A stretch of 64,000 nt of DNA from Dioszegia crocea (taxonomy: Eukaryota; Basidiomycota; Tremellomycetes; Tremellales; Bulleribasidiaceae). Every line of letters begins with the position of its first letter. The first letter of the stretch is position 1. The stretch spans positions 124,156-188,155 of the forward strand of contig BCKK01000009.1 in assembly GCA_001600615.1 (NCBI GenBank), written 5' to 3'. The notes under the pieces were generated by a model. The model saw nothing but the letters and a program-made list of their open reading frames with translations, was not told the DNA's origin and made no database searches. This document shows positions 1 through 12,545 of the stretch, piece after piece. The position numbers and the translations under genes are program-made.

Positions 1-582
1 CAAAGAGAGAGGAACTAAGGTCGAAACTGGCTAAGGCGGAATCTAGGAACGAGGAATGTTACGGCACTACAACGTACAAGTGGCACCTTTCAACAGCGAC
101 ATCCAGAACGACATGATCACTGGCCACCCAGTCTTTCTTGTCCATCTGATAGGCTACAGACTGGATGACCAATTTCCGAAGAGTAGGAGAGGCGAGTTCG
201 ATGATCTGAGTCAAGCCCAAGACCGCGCCGGTCCTCGGAGCGACTTTTAGAGTCTCGACTTGCCCCATCGCCTCTCGTTTCCCCGCATCAACAACTGCTT
301 CACCTTCCGTTGGACCTCAGCTTTATGTTTGTCTGCTTGCCTGATCTTGGGCTCCGACGACGAAGACTCGGCGGGTGAGGGGGAGTGTGGTGGTCCGTCG
401 CAGCATGAACAGTCTTTGGGACGCGCGCTGAGGTTTAGCTCACGCCACATGTCATCATCGACAATAGATGGAAATCTCCGGAATGTATGTGACAGGGATA
501 GGATGTCGGCAAGCTCGAGAAGGGAGGTGATGGAAGTCAGGATTTCGTCGGGGAGGTCGAGGAGGGATTTACGGATGTGCAG
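1..582 (-). pseudogene. F-box-like family copy 1, runs off the left edge, frameshifted
   Basis: Reading leftward from 582, just after an intron-like end (CTGAT, then TATAG), the minus strand encodes an F-box with the core LLDLPDEILTSITSLLELAD and a downstream MWREL. A Ser/Pro/Glu stretch and a Lys/Arg-rich segment follow (to about 260). The frame then jumps near 255-265: the upstream frame ends in a stop after RRWGKSRL, while the family block VETLKVAPRTGAVLGL... ASPTLRKLVI continues one frame over. No splice signals explain the jump. No upstream ATG exon joins in the required phase 0. The family in this window is defined by copies 4 and 5. F-box proteins usually link substrates to SCF ubiquitin ligases through Skp1; that role is inferred here. 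The 3' end lies outside the window. Confidence 0.65.
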
Positions 583-1021
583 CTATAGGGATCAGTATCG
601 TTCCGCACTAGCATTTCTCTTCGCCGATTCTACTCAAGGATGGCTCTTCGCTCGAAAACACCGATCCTTCCAGCTTTCCAAGCCAGGCATGTAAGCAGCA
701 TGCACAAGCTTATAGGAGAGCTGTTCAAAGAGATTGGCTAGAATGTGCTATATCATTTGTACGACTTAAGCACCGATTGCTCCATCAACGCCGGAATATC
801 CCGCCCTCTCCACAGCACCGTGCACCTCGCCTTCTGAGTCCCCATAGCAAATTCCTCTGTCACCCCTCCACATCGTGTGGAATCATCCCCAAGTCCGACG
901 CGCAGAGCTATAGCTTCTCCAACAGCTAGGAAGGAGGGATTATGTGCGAATTTAGCCAGCCTGCGAGATCAGCTGTTGACCAGCGTAGCAACATTTACCG
1001 TCCAGGCAAAGACTCACACTC
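583..1021. other. intergenic, copies 1 and 2
   Basis: Holds whatever first exon and promoter copy 1 had, and the 3' flank of copy 2. ATGs near 687-700 on the minus strand do not join copy 1 in frame. Nothing else recognisable. Confidence 0.5.
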
Positions 1022-2864
1022 TCATACCTCTTCCAGCGAGAGCAAGGTCACATCCGCATTTGCCACCTCCTGCCAATTTGTTAAGATCTCCCATCCCCTA
1101 TCCCCAACCTCCACTCCTCGCTGATACCACTACTCCTTGCTCTTTCCTTCCGCCTCCCTCATATCCTCAATGACGTCAAGGGGTATTGTATCGCCTTCGA
1201 GATCCGTAAAGACCTGCCAGACCGGGGCCCTCAACCGATTAAAAACCCTAACTCGGGAAGGTCCGCTTGTCTCATAACGGATGTTCGACATGTCTGGGTG
1301 GTCGTACCAGTCATCATCGATGGAGTCGAACAGTTTATCGGCGATCTCGATAATGTTTAGATACAACCTGGCAAAGACCAGCTCCGAAGTGCCATGTCGG
1401 AATGAGCTGATCAGACCATCGGCCCCTCGCAATTTCGTAGAGCGTCTAGCGCCGGAAAGGCGCTCAGTTTCAGTTCGCGGGAGAAGAGCTTGCCGAACTC
1501 AATGACTCGAAGGTGTGGTGATCGTCTGATTCTGAATGCGAAATCGGGCAGCATAGATTGCGATTTTGAGACCTTTGCGATATTCTCAGGTAGGCTCATC
1601 AAATCTTTGATTGGTGGTCTGGTCACGTAGTATGAATCACAGTAGTATGAATCGTCGAAATACACCACTTCGAGGGCTGGGAAATATGGTAATTTTTGAA
1701 ACTGGATCAAAGTCAGCGTAGTGCCCGTGGAATTTACGTACCATATCCATCGGTTCCAGTGTATCTCGGATATACCTCTTCAAAGATCTGAATCCCGGCG
1801 CCGGGCCCTCTTCCACCGCAAAGTCTCCCGTCCAAGACCCACACCTGATGCTCTCCAGGTGATCAAGGGAGGACGAGACGTGAGCTAAGTTCGCCATGGT
1901 ATGCTCCCCGTCGCTGAGGTTATCAAGGATGTACAGCTGCTTGACCAGCGGACAATGGCGCAGAATAGCGATCACTGGGGGCGGTGCCCAGAAAACGCCG
2001 TCGGCTATCGAGCCGTCATAAGTGAGCATCAAGTCCCGTATTTGGGCGGGCTGATGTTCTGGAAATGGACGAACATTGTCATAGGCGACTGATGATCGGA
2101 AGCCTTTGCCAAGCTGGACCGACAGAGAGGTAATATTCGGCGCCGCGCTACATAGTACCGCGATGGTCTTGTCGGACTCGAGAGGGTTAAGGGCGAATTG
2201 GACATGTGTAAGATGTGGGAATGACAGCCGAGCGGAGGGTAGGTAGAGACCGAGCATTTCCTGATCTTTGGGATCGACGGGAGTGAACCGGTCGATTGTG
2301 GATAGGATGACCAAGTCCTCGAGGTTGGGTGACACAAAGTCCAGTATCTGAACTAGATCATGCGCCGTACCAGGTCTCAGGCAGATTCTTAAAGTCTTCA
2401 CCAGACCCCATCACCGCCAGTCTCCCTGAACCAGCATATCCCCAACTTTTTGCTTCACCGCCCACAGGTGTCTCTCCGCTGTCGTTCCGTCGCCTTCGTG
2501 TCCAGAAATGAGGGATGAGCGGGAGTAGCGCGATTGGAGTGTAAGATAGTGATGATGGGCATCTAGATCCAGACTGCTCCAGAGCCTGTCTTGCGCGCAA
2601 GAGGTGAAAGCTCGGGCGGTGAGGGCGAGGGATAGTGCGGTTTGCCGATCGGTGTAGAAAGAGATAGCGGCTAGGATTTCGAGAGGAAGGGTATCGAACC
2701 TCGGCGCAGAATTGAGGGCAGAGACCTGATTGAGCAGAGTCAGCTTCAGGATATGCAAAGATGAGACCAAAGATTGATGACGGGGAGGCGAAGGGGCGGC
2801 AATTTAGACGTCAACTCACCGACGCCAAGGACGCTCCACCTGAACTTGCTGAATCATGGTCCAT
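1022..2864 (-). pseudogene. F-box-like family copy 2, two in-frame stops and a frameshift
   Basis: Exon 1 (2820-2864) begins ATG GAC CAT and ends in phase 0 at GTGAGT. Exon 2 resumes at 2725 (VSALNSAPRFDTLPLEIL), giving an F-box around FDTLPLEILAAISFYTDRQ with LWSSLDL. At about 2409-2411 a TGA interrupts the frame, yet the family sequence continues in the same frame (KTLRICLRPGTAHDL, then LDFVSPNLEDLVI). A normal intron (GTACGT, CTGAC, CCAG) follows near 1699-1740. Near 1430 the frame shifts from ...FPALDALRN to RGADGLISSF. At about 1130 a TAG follows EAEGKSKE, and the C-terminal family signature WYQRGVEVGDRGWEIL continues in the same frame to a TGA at 1022-1024. Three independent lesions, none explained by splice signals, mark this as a decayed gene rather than one long unspliced model. 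Confidence 0.8.
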
Positions 2865-3512
2865 CTTGGGGCCCTGGAGATTCTGAATTATCCCACGCGC
2901 CCTTACGCGTGATGGTAGGTCATGTGACAGCAAATAAAGTGGTGAATGTAAGAACAGGATGCCCCTCAGCAACCCCTCAGCCAAGCTTGAGCGCGTCGAT
3001 TTTTGGTGTGCACGGACTAGACCAGTCTATGCCATATGATCCCAGTGCCTGACTACTACTATATTGAAGGACTGGTCAGGCAGAGATGTGGGGAAGACGG
3101 ATTAGCGAGTCTCAGACCGGTTGTGCATGTTATTACCAGCCAAGAATGTGGGCAGTACAGCACTATCAGATGAATCCTCGATATCTGGCTCATTTGTCAC
3201 CCCTTCTAGATGCGAGCGATCACCGAACCCCTGCCGCGCCTGGCCCATGGACTCGGACTGACCATAAATGTCCTCACCCCTGGCTTCCAATGTATGAGAT
3301 AGATCGGAGGGCTGTGCTGTGGTATCAGCGGATAGCAGCCAAGCAGGGGGTATCGAAGACTCACCTTTACTGTAAGGAGCTGACTTGTCGCCGAGCAGAG
3401 GACCGGTCTGACGCGCCTTGGAAGTGTAGCCGCAAAACTTGGGGACTGTGTATCTTGTCGCTGGACACATCAGCCATGTGCGCCTGAACCCATATTTGGT
3501 GGACTTACTATC
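2865..3512. other. intergenic, copies 2 and 3
   Basis: Former promoter side of copy 2. Short open frames on both strands have no family resemblance or splice context. Nothing else seen. Confidence 0.5.
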
Positions 3513-5213
3513 TCACTTCCCATCCTCGCTAGCAGAAATCAAGGTCCGCTCCTTCCAGTCTGTCAAAACTTTCCACGCAGCCCTCCTCACCTGGGTCTCC
3601 CATCCACACCATTCCCGAGTGCTCGCCCCTGTACCACTCTCATCTCGTGAACAATCTCGACCGGTACCGTCAGCCCTTGGAAATCCGAGTATTCCACCCT
3701 GCCAGCGCGGTCATGCTGCAGCAACGTTCGTTCTTCCATCTTTCCATCCACAGCCGGATATCGATATACCATGTGCACGTAAAAACCTAGATCATCGCAT
3801 TGGCGAATGTATGTTTCTTCCATCTCGACATAAGGCGTGATGAACTGAGCGTGTACGAGTTCCTCATCGCCATTGCCGAATGATCGTATACGAGTGGTAG
3901 GCTCGTCCGAAGTGATGACATCATCTGAGTAATCGAAGAGAAAGTGACCAGCCCATTCGCCGGGTGGGACGTATAGATGGTGGATGGAATGGAGACTTGG
4001 ACAGAGGCGCAGCTGCTTTGCGGTCGAAGGGAGCATTTTCAGGTTGAGGTGAGGTGTGAACGAGGATCTGGGGGCTGTCGGTACGAGTGGAGATGTTGAG
4101 GCAGAAAATAGTACCACGAGTCGGGGCATTTCGGGAATGTTGTAGTACTAGACAATCAGCCTTCAATCAGTGTGACAGTAACGTACCTGACCTTGGATTC
4201 CCTCCATCCGTTGGTTTATGATGAGTCTCAGCAACGATGCGAAAAGCTGCCTCTTGCGCTCCAGATTCGCCTTATTTAGATCCACCGTCTCTTTGCACGC
4301 CCTGACAAACACCTCCCCTTGGACCTTGGACCTGCCATCGCAAGGCCACCAGCTTGCTACATTTTGCAATCATTTTGCAAAAGTACAGGACTGCCGGGTA
4401 TGTATGAACGCTGCCAGCGTACTCGATCGATAACGATTTCAGTAATCGACTGCGATGGACGAGGTACCCGATATAGTGACGTTCTTCCGTTGCACCCTCT
4501 TCAAACAGTAGGCTTAATCGCCTCAAGCTGGTGTAGAATCTGAAGCTCGGGAACGGCTGATTGGTAGTCGCTGGACGGTAGTAGCGATTGACGGTAAGAT
4601 CAGGGTCGTAAAGATTAGGTGCGATAGTGCAGAGTAAAGGTAGAAATTCGAGGTGCCTCATGGCATTGGACCCGAGGGTGACGTGCGTGAGCGAGGGGAA
4701 TGAAATGTCGTGCTTGAGGATCATGGTTTCGAGGGGGATAGATGGGACTTCGGGCTCGACCGGAGGAAGAGGTCGACCGATAATTTCAATGAAGCAAGAC
4801 GGGGAGAGACTGTATCGAGCAGATTCGGAACGCTTAAAGGCGTTCCATATCCCGTTCTCAGAGTGATTCCAGTCACCATCTCCCATCTCCTCTCATTCGT
4901 CAACATTGTGAAGACCTTCATCTTCTCCTTCATCCCTTGAGCACACGTCTTCTCAAACTCCTCCTCAGCATCTTTATCAGATTTGATGTTCTCGGCAATG
5001 CTCTTCTCTGGGCCATCGTAGTCGACCAGAGGGATTCGACCATAATTCTTCGGCAGGTCAAGGTTGATATGATGCCAGATTTTCCGCTCGGCTATCGAGG
5101 CAAACTGACGAGAGACCCGCGCGAACGAGAGCGCAGTAGAGTGTTTGTGTATGAGATGATGATTGAAAGGACTTCGTTGGTAGGCAGGGAATGGATAGTT
5201 GAGGGGATTCGGG
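3513..5213 (-). pseudogene. F-box-like family copy 3, several frameshifts
   Basis: An acceptor at about 5214 (CTGAC...TTCAG) leads into IHSLPTNEVLSIIISYTN. The second half of the F-box (STALSFARVSRQFASIAERK, then IWHHINLDLPKNYG) lies in a different frame from about 5135. Further shifts occur near 4775 (SPRLASLKLS to RPLPPVEPEVP), near 4350 (after LVALRW) and near 3620, where the C-terminal block AAWKVLTDWKE is in a third frame, ending at TGA 3513-3515. A normal-looking intron (GTACGT at about 4185) remains. The middle HDISFPSLTHV... HLEFLPLLC matches copy 4 closely, so this is the same family. It is the most decayed copy with readable homology, and no single reading frame could give a complete protein. 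Confidence 0.75.
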
Positions 5214-5861
5214 CTGAAATGTCAGATGAACACTCTAGTTCCAAGCTTTTCGGCCGGAGATTCGCAAGGTTGCGTAACAGGACTCTCCCTATAGCTAAGG
5301 ATGATAGCATCCTAGCCTCGTCCCTGCCATCTGAGAAGCTGTGCGCAATCATCAGGGGATTGGTGCGATGTAGGGATGACATTTGCGAAGGGGCCTTTTG
5401 TGCGTTGGAGGCGCGTCCGGCACCGCGGAGGTCCGCGGGAAAAACGTCGCATCAAGAGAACTTCAATATTCAATCCATAACGAGCAGAGGAATCGGTATA
5501 CATAGAGTAGTAGTACAATGGTACTCTTCCGAGGGCTCTAAGGCCACAGTGAACAGTTGAGGGATAGAGAGACGAGAAAGACTAGTCTAATCCAGCGGTA
5601 TCAAATTCCCCTCGATGAGCAAGCCTGATAGCCAGGGTGCATTCGCAGTATGGCAGCAATCATGTATGATGCTTGAGTCCAGTCGATATCAAGTACTGTA
5701 AGGGATCAGCCATAGTACCAGACAAAAGAACAGCACACGCAGACTACTCAGACTGACCGCTATAACAAAATATTACTAATTCGACAGCAGTCCGCGGCCA
5801 CACCACTGTGCGAGAGCCACTGTTCTGCAAAACATTCGCTAGCGGGCTGTTTTTGAAGCGT
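5214..5861. other. intergenic, copies 3 and 4
   Basis: Any first exon of copy 3 would lie here, but no ATG exon in a suitable phase was found. A plus-strand open frame (4937-5560) is antisense to copy 3 and not credible as a gene. Confidence 0.45.
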
Positions 5862-7699
5862 TTACTGGACACATCAGCCGCTGTCTCACGATACTTTCGG
5901 ACCCGAAGAAGCTAGACTTACGGCCAAAACAGCATCATCATCTTCCGCAAGAGCATCCGCCAATATAGTCGCTTTCCACTCCTCCAGGACCTTCCACCCT
6001 GCGTTCCCCAGTTCAAACCCTCTGCCCGACCAAGAATGTGGACTACCAGGTGCCCTCCCCAGCCTCTGCAATACCTCATTGGGCACAGGCTGCCCATCAA
6101 AGTCTTTATACGTCCCCAATTTCGAGTATACCCGATTTCGCCCATCCTTGCGCCCGACCGCCAGACCTTCATCAAACGACGTATCTTCGGCCGAGACGTC
6201 GGGCGCAATAGCTGGCGTAATCTTCCCGACGGCCTGTTCGGACGTGAAGAAGAGATAGGAGACTTCCCGCTTATCCCGCCGACATGATCTTGCTTGACAA
6301 GTCACATTATCCCTTTCTATCGTTTGTATATTTTCGAGTCGGATATGTGCCGAACCGCTTATCTTCGCGTTATCGGCACGACTGACAGCTTTGATTATTT
6401 GGAGGTGGGGGTTGGCGCGGCAGAGGGTGGTGATTGCGGAGTAGGGGATTGGGAGCGTGGAAGGGATAGCAAGGACCGGCAATTCGAAGGAGATTAAGAA
6501 CAGCTTGGGCAGAGTAGGGATAGTGAGGAACTTTGACATCAGCGGTGTGCCCCCTAAGCGAGCAGACCTAAACTCACTGCATCTACCCAGGTGTCTTCAC
6601 TTTGAAGGCTCAATTTCTGCAATCTCCGAAAGATCTTCCCCCCCTTTGCAGACCCAGACTTCTTCAGCGCCTTACAGAACGCCTTCCCGCTCACTTCCCA
6701 GTGAAGATCCCGAAGTCTGCCATACCTGGCGACAGTGTCGAATATACAGGAGCACGTGTACATGCCCTCATTCACGGCCGGTCTGTTGATATACTCAATA
6801 CTGAGATGACGGACCCGTACGCTCCACCTCAGAAGAGCGAGAATGACAGGATGATGCTGGGAAGCGGCATCGTCCAGGCATAGTCGGAGCTTTTCTATGC
6901 TGGTAACGGTGCTGAATCGGGGGAATTTGATTGCGGGTAAGTGCGCAATAGAGTCTGTAGCGACGGTGACATCGAGAGTTCGGAGGGAGGGTGCTTGTTG
7001 GCATAGAAGGGGGATGAATTCGAGGTGTTTGATGGCGCCGCGGTGGAGATAGACGTGGGTGAGGGAAGGGAACGATAGGCGGTGCTCCAATATGGTGCAC
7101 TCGATACGTTCGCGATCGGCCCATGACTCCGGTTCTATACCAGATACAGGGCCCTTGGCATGTATCTGACGTAGAGTAGGAGAGACGAGATCGAGAATCG
7201 TCGTAGTGCCCAATATTGATCCGGGCGCCGGGGCGACAGTGACGGTAACCACCATAGCCAATCGCCTCGCGTTGGACCTGGTGATGATTTGCGATACCTT
7301 CGCCTTGAGTGCGGCGCGACAGATCACATCCGTCTTCCTTCTATACTCCTTCTCCCACTCGGCATCATCAGGGACGTACTCGGGCCGGACGTAGGGCACC
7401 TCGCCGTAATGCAAGGGCAAGTAAAGCCGGAGGTGTTTCCAAAGTACGGGTTCGGCCAACTCGTGGAAGTGCCGAGTAGTTCGAGAGGCTACAAGAGCAG
7501 TAGACCTATCTGTATATTTTATGATGTTGGCGAAGAGTTCGGTGGGGAGAGTGGGGAGTGGTAGTGCTCGGGGTGATTCAAGGTGAGCCTGCTTGTCAGC
7601 GCGGCTGGGTATGTTTGCGCCTCTTGGACCTACCGCGACGGCCCTTCCTGCGTGCGACTCCATACGTGCTCTTTTATGTGCGACTGTGTCGTCCTCCAT
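5862..7699 (-). CDS. F-box-like protein, copy 4, intact
   Basis: Model: exon 1 7634-7699, exon 2 6578-7588, exon 3 5922-6530, then a stop at 5862-5864 after a final intron (GTAAGT...CTGATGTGTCCAG). If that last intron is retained the frame stops at 5886 instead. The first intron (GTAGGT...CGCTGACAAGCAG) is 45 nt and phase 0, so retention would keep the frame. The protein is about 570 aa. The F-box (LPTLPTELFANIIKYTDRST... LWKHLRLYLPL) starts near residue 35. The middle has repeated hydrophobic LRR-like strands (LDLVSPTLRQI, LSFPSLTHVYL, HLEFIPLLC, LRDLHWEVSG), and the C-terminal family block is SGRGFELGNAGWKVLEEW. F-boxes bind Skp1 in SCF ubiquitin ligases and the LRR-like part would select substrates; that function is inferred from family only. 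Confidence 0.8.
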
Positions 7700-8458
7700 G
7701 ATGCCTAGCTTTGCCCGTATTGCAGGGTAAATGGGATAGCATAGAGATGTGTTTCAAAGAACGAAAGCGGCAGGCAGTCGCGTTCTGGCGTCCGCCTGCT
7801 TTCCTTAATATCACGTAATCCGTAAGGCGAAAGTAGGGTATGCTCGTGACTGCTCTCTTTGCGAGCCTTCCCGGTATTGAAGGACTGAATGTATGGTGGT
7901 GACGTTGTCGAAGAGTGCAGACTCTCTCCGACGCCTAATCGAGAAAAGTGGAAGCCTTCTTCGTGTAGTGAGGCGGGCGTTCAATTTCGTCCCACAGAAA
8001 CGTTTCTGTCAGAAGTTGGATCTTGGAGTCTAGGAGAAGAATTATGGTCAGAAAGGGGGACATTTTCAGCTCGATATTTAGCTCGATATGGTGCTGCTTA
8101 TATATCACGATTGAGGCTGTAGGGACTGAGAATACGACTCGTCATCTTAGTGTCAAAATCGCTGAAGGCGCCCGACTGCCGTCAGTCGTAATAGTCGCCA
8201 GCCTCGTCAATCTACTTCAGGTTGCCCACTTCAGGGCGTCATCGCTGATGTACTGTGCCGAACGTCTCCATGCGAAAAGAGTGAATTTACAACTTGCCCC
8301 TCCATCATCTGATACCAGCAAATCCCCGCCACCGTCCACCCTCTGAGCCCAGACACACCGCCAGAGATCCACCCACAAACACTCCACGACCTCATATCGG
8401 AGATCTCTCCGAGAGGATCGCCACCATCCGGCATTTCTCCCCTCTCCCTGCCTACGGG
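7700..8458. other. intergenic, upstream of copy 4
   Basis: Promoter side of copy 4 (minus strand) and 3' flank of copy 5. No gene, repeat or clear TATA element identified. Confidence 0.5.
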
Positions 8459-10489
8459 TTAGAAAAGCCCAATGGGATCATCGCTATCCTCCTCATCGTA
8501 TTCGCCATCATCATCCGTATCCACCCATCCATCATCACCGACGTTATCAGCCAGGATCTGCGCGCCCCAGCCACCTCCATCACTGACATCGTCGTCATCC
8601 TCACCCTCCTCATCCGAATCCGTATCATCCGCCAAATCATCATCTGTAAAATCGTCCTCAATCTCACTCTCATCCCCTGCCGTACTTCTCCATTCCCTCA
8701 ATACATCCCACGCAGCACTTCCTTCCCCCAATTCCAGATCACGCCCCGCTTCCACCGAAGCTAATTCCAGCCCAGCCCGATCATACACCTCCTCCAACAC
8801 CGCCCGGGGCACTGTTCGTCCCTTATAGTGCACAAGGTCATGCCATGCTCGCCTAGCGCCGACATACGGCATTCCAGATTTATGCTCCCGAGCGCGCGTA
8901 AGAAGCCGGATATGCCATAGTTCTTCCTTTCCCTCGGTATGGGTGATGTAGTGACGAATAACGGCGCCGCGGTATCCTTCCTCTTCCCATCGGCTCGGCT
9001 CGACAAAATATTCAGGCTCTTCGGAATGCGCGTTGTATGCCGAAGGAAAGGGTGTTTCGAGGAATGAGAATAAGAGAGTGGTAATGGGGTTACGGGCGAT
9101 ATATCCGGCGAAGAAGAAATGGGAGATGTGGCCAGTTTTTTCTTGGGTAGGTGCCATGCCGAGCGAAACATATTCGGAAAGAGGTAGACGAGGATTGGTG
9201 AGGATTGTAAGGTATTTCAGATTTGAGGCTTGGGGGAGACAAAGATTCTGCCTCATCAGCATGGTTGAGCAGGTTGACATACCTCAAAGCCGAGCTCCTG
9301 CGGCTCATCCATCACGCTCTGCGCCGCTGCCTGCTCAAACCGCATCTCCGCCTTGCCCAGATATTGAAATTCAATACCCCCCTCCCAATCTCCACCGACA
9401 TACGCCGCCGCATCTGCCTCCGGTCCCCGCGTCAACACGACCGTCTTCAGCTTCTCCAGTTTGCTAATCTCCTTCAAGAGCCTATCTTTCCGCCTTGGAC
9501 GCCATTCACCCTCTATTCGCAGGAACTCCAGATTGGGCGCCAGGCTCAACAGGGTAGATAGGATACACACGGTATGATCGTCATCCTCCGCTTCAACCTC
9601 TAGTAGATGGCTGAAGGTAAGGCGTCTGAGATTGGGAAGGGATTGACGTTTCACATCGTCCGAAGGATGCAGTCCGACCGAGTTGCCCGAATAATAGTAT
9701 TGTAGATCTTCGAGATTCTGCAGCCGGAATATCCAGCTGTCGAGGGGTTCCTGAGATTCGGCCTCGTATGAATATCTGAGATGGGTAAGATTGGGGAAGG
9801 GGAATTTGATGGCATTAAGAGAAGTGATGAGATCTTTGTGAAGGAATTCGGGATGGGCTTGAAGGATAAAGTGACCGGGATGAGGGAGGGGCAAGATATC
9901 GAGCCGCTTGAGCCTATTCGAAGCGAGCATGAGAATTTCCATAATCGTTTGGGCTCGTGGGTGCTTTTTGGTGCCGTCAGAGGGTTCGATACGGATCTTC
10001 CGTACGCACTCTGAACGGAAAGGATATGAGTTCAGGGCGTGGGCCGCGTGGCGGAGTTTCGAGTCGACAGTAGCCGCTCGGCTTTGATAGGCTTCAACAC
10101 TGGGGATGTCGAATATTTCCGCCCTCTCATCTTCGGCTGGTTGATCAGCCTAGTCGCTCGAGCGTGAAGATGTACTTACGATCCCAACCAGTGGTAAGAT
10201 CGATAGTCTCCCATATTTTGCATTCCCCACAATCGCGCAGAGCCACACAAGTCCGACTTAGACTTAATGCCGAGGGAAGATCGAGATGTCCTGCAATTTG
10301 CTGCAGGATCTCCAGCGGGATATGCGGCAGGGGCCTAAAAAGACGTGCTACCGGTGAATCTGATGGGGTATCGATGCCGCTCATAGTGACTTGGTTAATG
10401 TATGAAGTAAGAGCGGAGGGACTATAAGGCGGCAGGGGTTGAGGACCCTGAAAATCGTTAGCTAGGGGCGAATCCCGGCCCGTGCGCAT
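8459..10489 (-). CDS. F-box-like protein, copy 5, with acidic C-terminal tail
   Basis: Three exons: 10180-10489, 9283-10136 and 8459-9247, joined by a 43-nt intron (GTAAGT...CTGATCAACCAG) and a 35-nt intron (GTATGT...GCTGATGAGGCAG). The N-terminus has alternatives. The ATG at 10489 is the longest, but a CTAAC...TTTTCAG acceptor just inside it suggests a 5' intron, and the ATG at 10384 (MSGIDTPSD) may be the real start. F-box: PLPHIPLEILQQIAGHLDLP, then CKIWETIDL. The middle has LRR-like strands, including LPNLRRLTFSHLLEVE and LEFLRIEGEW. The C-terminal family block is AAWDVLREWRST. It is followed by about 65 residues dominated by Asp/Glu (EDDDDVSDGG, DDDGEYDEEDSDD), which the other copies lack. 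The frame is intact throughout. Substrate and partner are unknown. Confidence 0.8.
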
Positions 10490-11403
10490 GTTTCAAGTCT
10501 GGCATTGGGTGCGAGGCAAACAGGGCAGGGATGCCACCATGGTACACAACACGTATTGCCAGCGCATAGAAAGAGGACTGGCTGCGCATGTGAGGAAAGG
10601 CCCGACCGCATTTTGAGAGCCTCGATACACATGGATCAATGGTTCGCTACGCTGAGCGACCGCAGCTTATGGGTTTGCTGCGCTCCTCTCTACTGCTGCA
10701 GAATATGTAGAATCCAAGGCAGAACTGACTGCATCCGATCAGTCCACCTAAAACAGAGGTTTTCTTCAGATTTCCAATCTGTTGTATCTAATCCTGACAG
10801 CGGGTATCCTTTGTAGATGTAACCCGTCTTCTCAGGGCGGTAAGAGGGTGATACATGAAGATCCTACTAAAATCTCACTAAAACTGACACGCCAAGTCAA
10901 CGTTTCGAGCGCTCGGCGACCTCAACTAACTCAAGACACCCCTGAGGTTAACACCACCAGACAAACAACGCCGCATCATTCTTTTTCTCTACACAAACAT
11001 ATAGTCCTCGCTTCCACATAACATCTGACCCCGATTGCCTCGGGCACCAGTCCAAAAAGTGTCAAGTCATCAGCAAATGTGAACCCTCATCCTCACTCGT
11101 AAGTCTTCAGGTTGGTCCGAGTAGGTCGCATACATTGGGAGTTGAAGTCTATAGGCCAGAAGTAGAACAGCAATGCGTCTTCCAACGCGGATTTTTTCAA
11201 CATCAGACAGGCACTGGCCCGTGACCTCTGGATGATTTACGTGAATCACTCAGATCCTACTAGTCTTCATCTCGTGTATAAGCTACATATCCATCCCTAT
11301 TCATCCGCCTTTCACTAACGACCTTTTATCCTAAGAATGACGAAACGACATCTATAAACAAAAACTCCAAATTTCCAAATCCATACCCACGAACCTGTAG
11401 GCA
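10490..11403. other. intergenic, between copy 5 and TPS1
   Basis: 914 nt between the 5' side of copy 5 and the 3' end of TPS1. It marks the edge of the left F-box array. No gene-like reading frame with splice context, repeat or mobile-element end was recognised. Confidence 0.5.
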
Positions 11404-12545
11404 CTAAGCAGCTCCCAACTCTTTACCCATCCCAACACCAGGACTAGTCGCAGCACTCATACTTGAAATACTAAGCCGACCGGAGCTGGAAGTTCGGCGC
11501 TGGATGGATGCCTTGGAAGAAGTCCGACTGAGGCTGTTTGATTTTTTACGGCCTGGAATTGAGGGGCCTGAAGGTGGGTGGCCCGACAGACGGGTCACTG
11601 GGCGATTAGCTTGTGTTGACAGATTCGAATAAATATAGATTAGAGAGAGATGATGAGTGGAGCTTGTATTGTGGAAGAGCACGGGAAAGAGGGGGAATAG
11701 AAGGGAGAACTTACATTCGTTAACGAATGATACACCCCATGCTTCGGCAGTATACTTTGAGACGTACTATATTGATAAGCTTACTCACTTTGCCGCTGTA
11801 CAGACGGAGCAAGAGATAACTTACAGCAAACAACTTCTCCCAGTTTGACTTCTTTTGCTCTTCGCTCATTGTCAAAGCGGTATGAATAGCATCGGCAGTA
11901 GATTGTAAGTCCCCTATACTATTCAGCTCTTTGCCATGGATAGACAAGGCAGACTTACAAGGGTTTACAATCAAACTTCCATTCAAACTCTGAGCGGCAC
12001 CTGCGAATTCCGACAGAATCATCACGCCATGACCGTCGACTTGCGAGCTGATGTATTCGTATGATACCTGGTAAGTTAGCTTTGTTGTCCTATATCACAT
12101 TCCACTTCAGTCCTATGATCCATTCTTCGTCATTGGATGATCCGCAGCTCCGCCCTTATCCCTTGTATTCCCTATCTCCCAACCCAAACTCCATTCCAAC
12201 CAGAAAAACGTCACTCACCAAATTCATCCCGTCTCTCGTAGACGTGACCAAACAAGCGTCCGCCAAAGCATACATAGCCGTAAGTTCATCAATCGGTACA
12301 CTCTTGTGTAAATAATGAATCGGCATAAATTCAACCGTACCGAATCGGCCATTAATCCGGCCCACAAGCTCGTTCACGCACGCTCGGAGGTTTTGGTATT
12401 CCTCTACGTCTTGTCGGGAGGGGATTGCGAGTTGGACGAGGACGACCTGGGTGATTAGTAGAGTTCGTGCGGATGGATAGATTACGTGGGGAAGTCCACA
12501 TGTAAGATCATGTGGGGGAGTACTCATGGATGTATAGACCATATG

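Noticed and set aside
1022..2864. Stop-codon read-through or recoding of TGA and TAG in copy 2
   Set aside because: A frameshift in the same gene and decay in neighbouring copies make ordinary pseudogenisation simpler; core genes use TGA and TAG as stops.
4937..5560. 207-aa plus-strand frame
   Set aside because: Antisense to the decayed F-box-like copy 3 whose family residues are readable on the minus strand.
8294..8828. Plus-strand Ser/Pro and Ile-rich frames at 8.3-8.8 kb
   Set aside because: Antisense shadows of the acidic tail of F-box-like copy 5.
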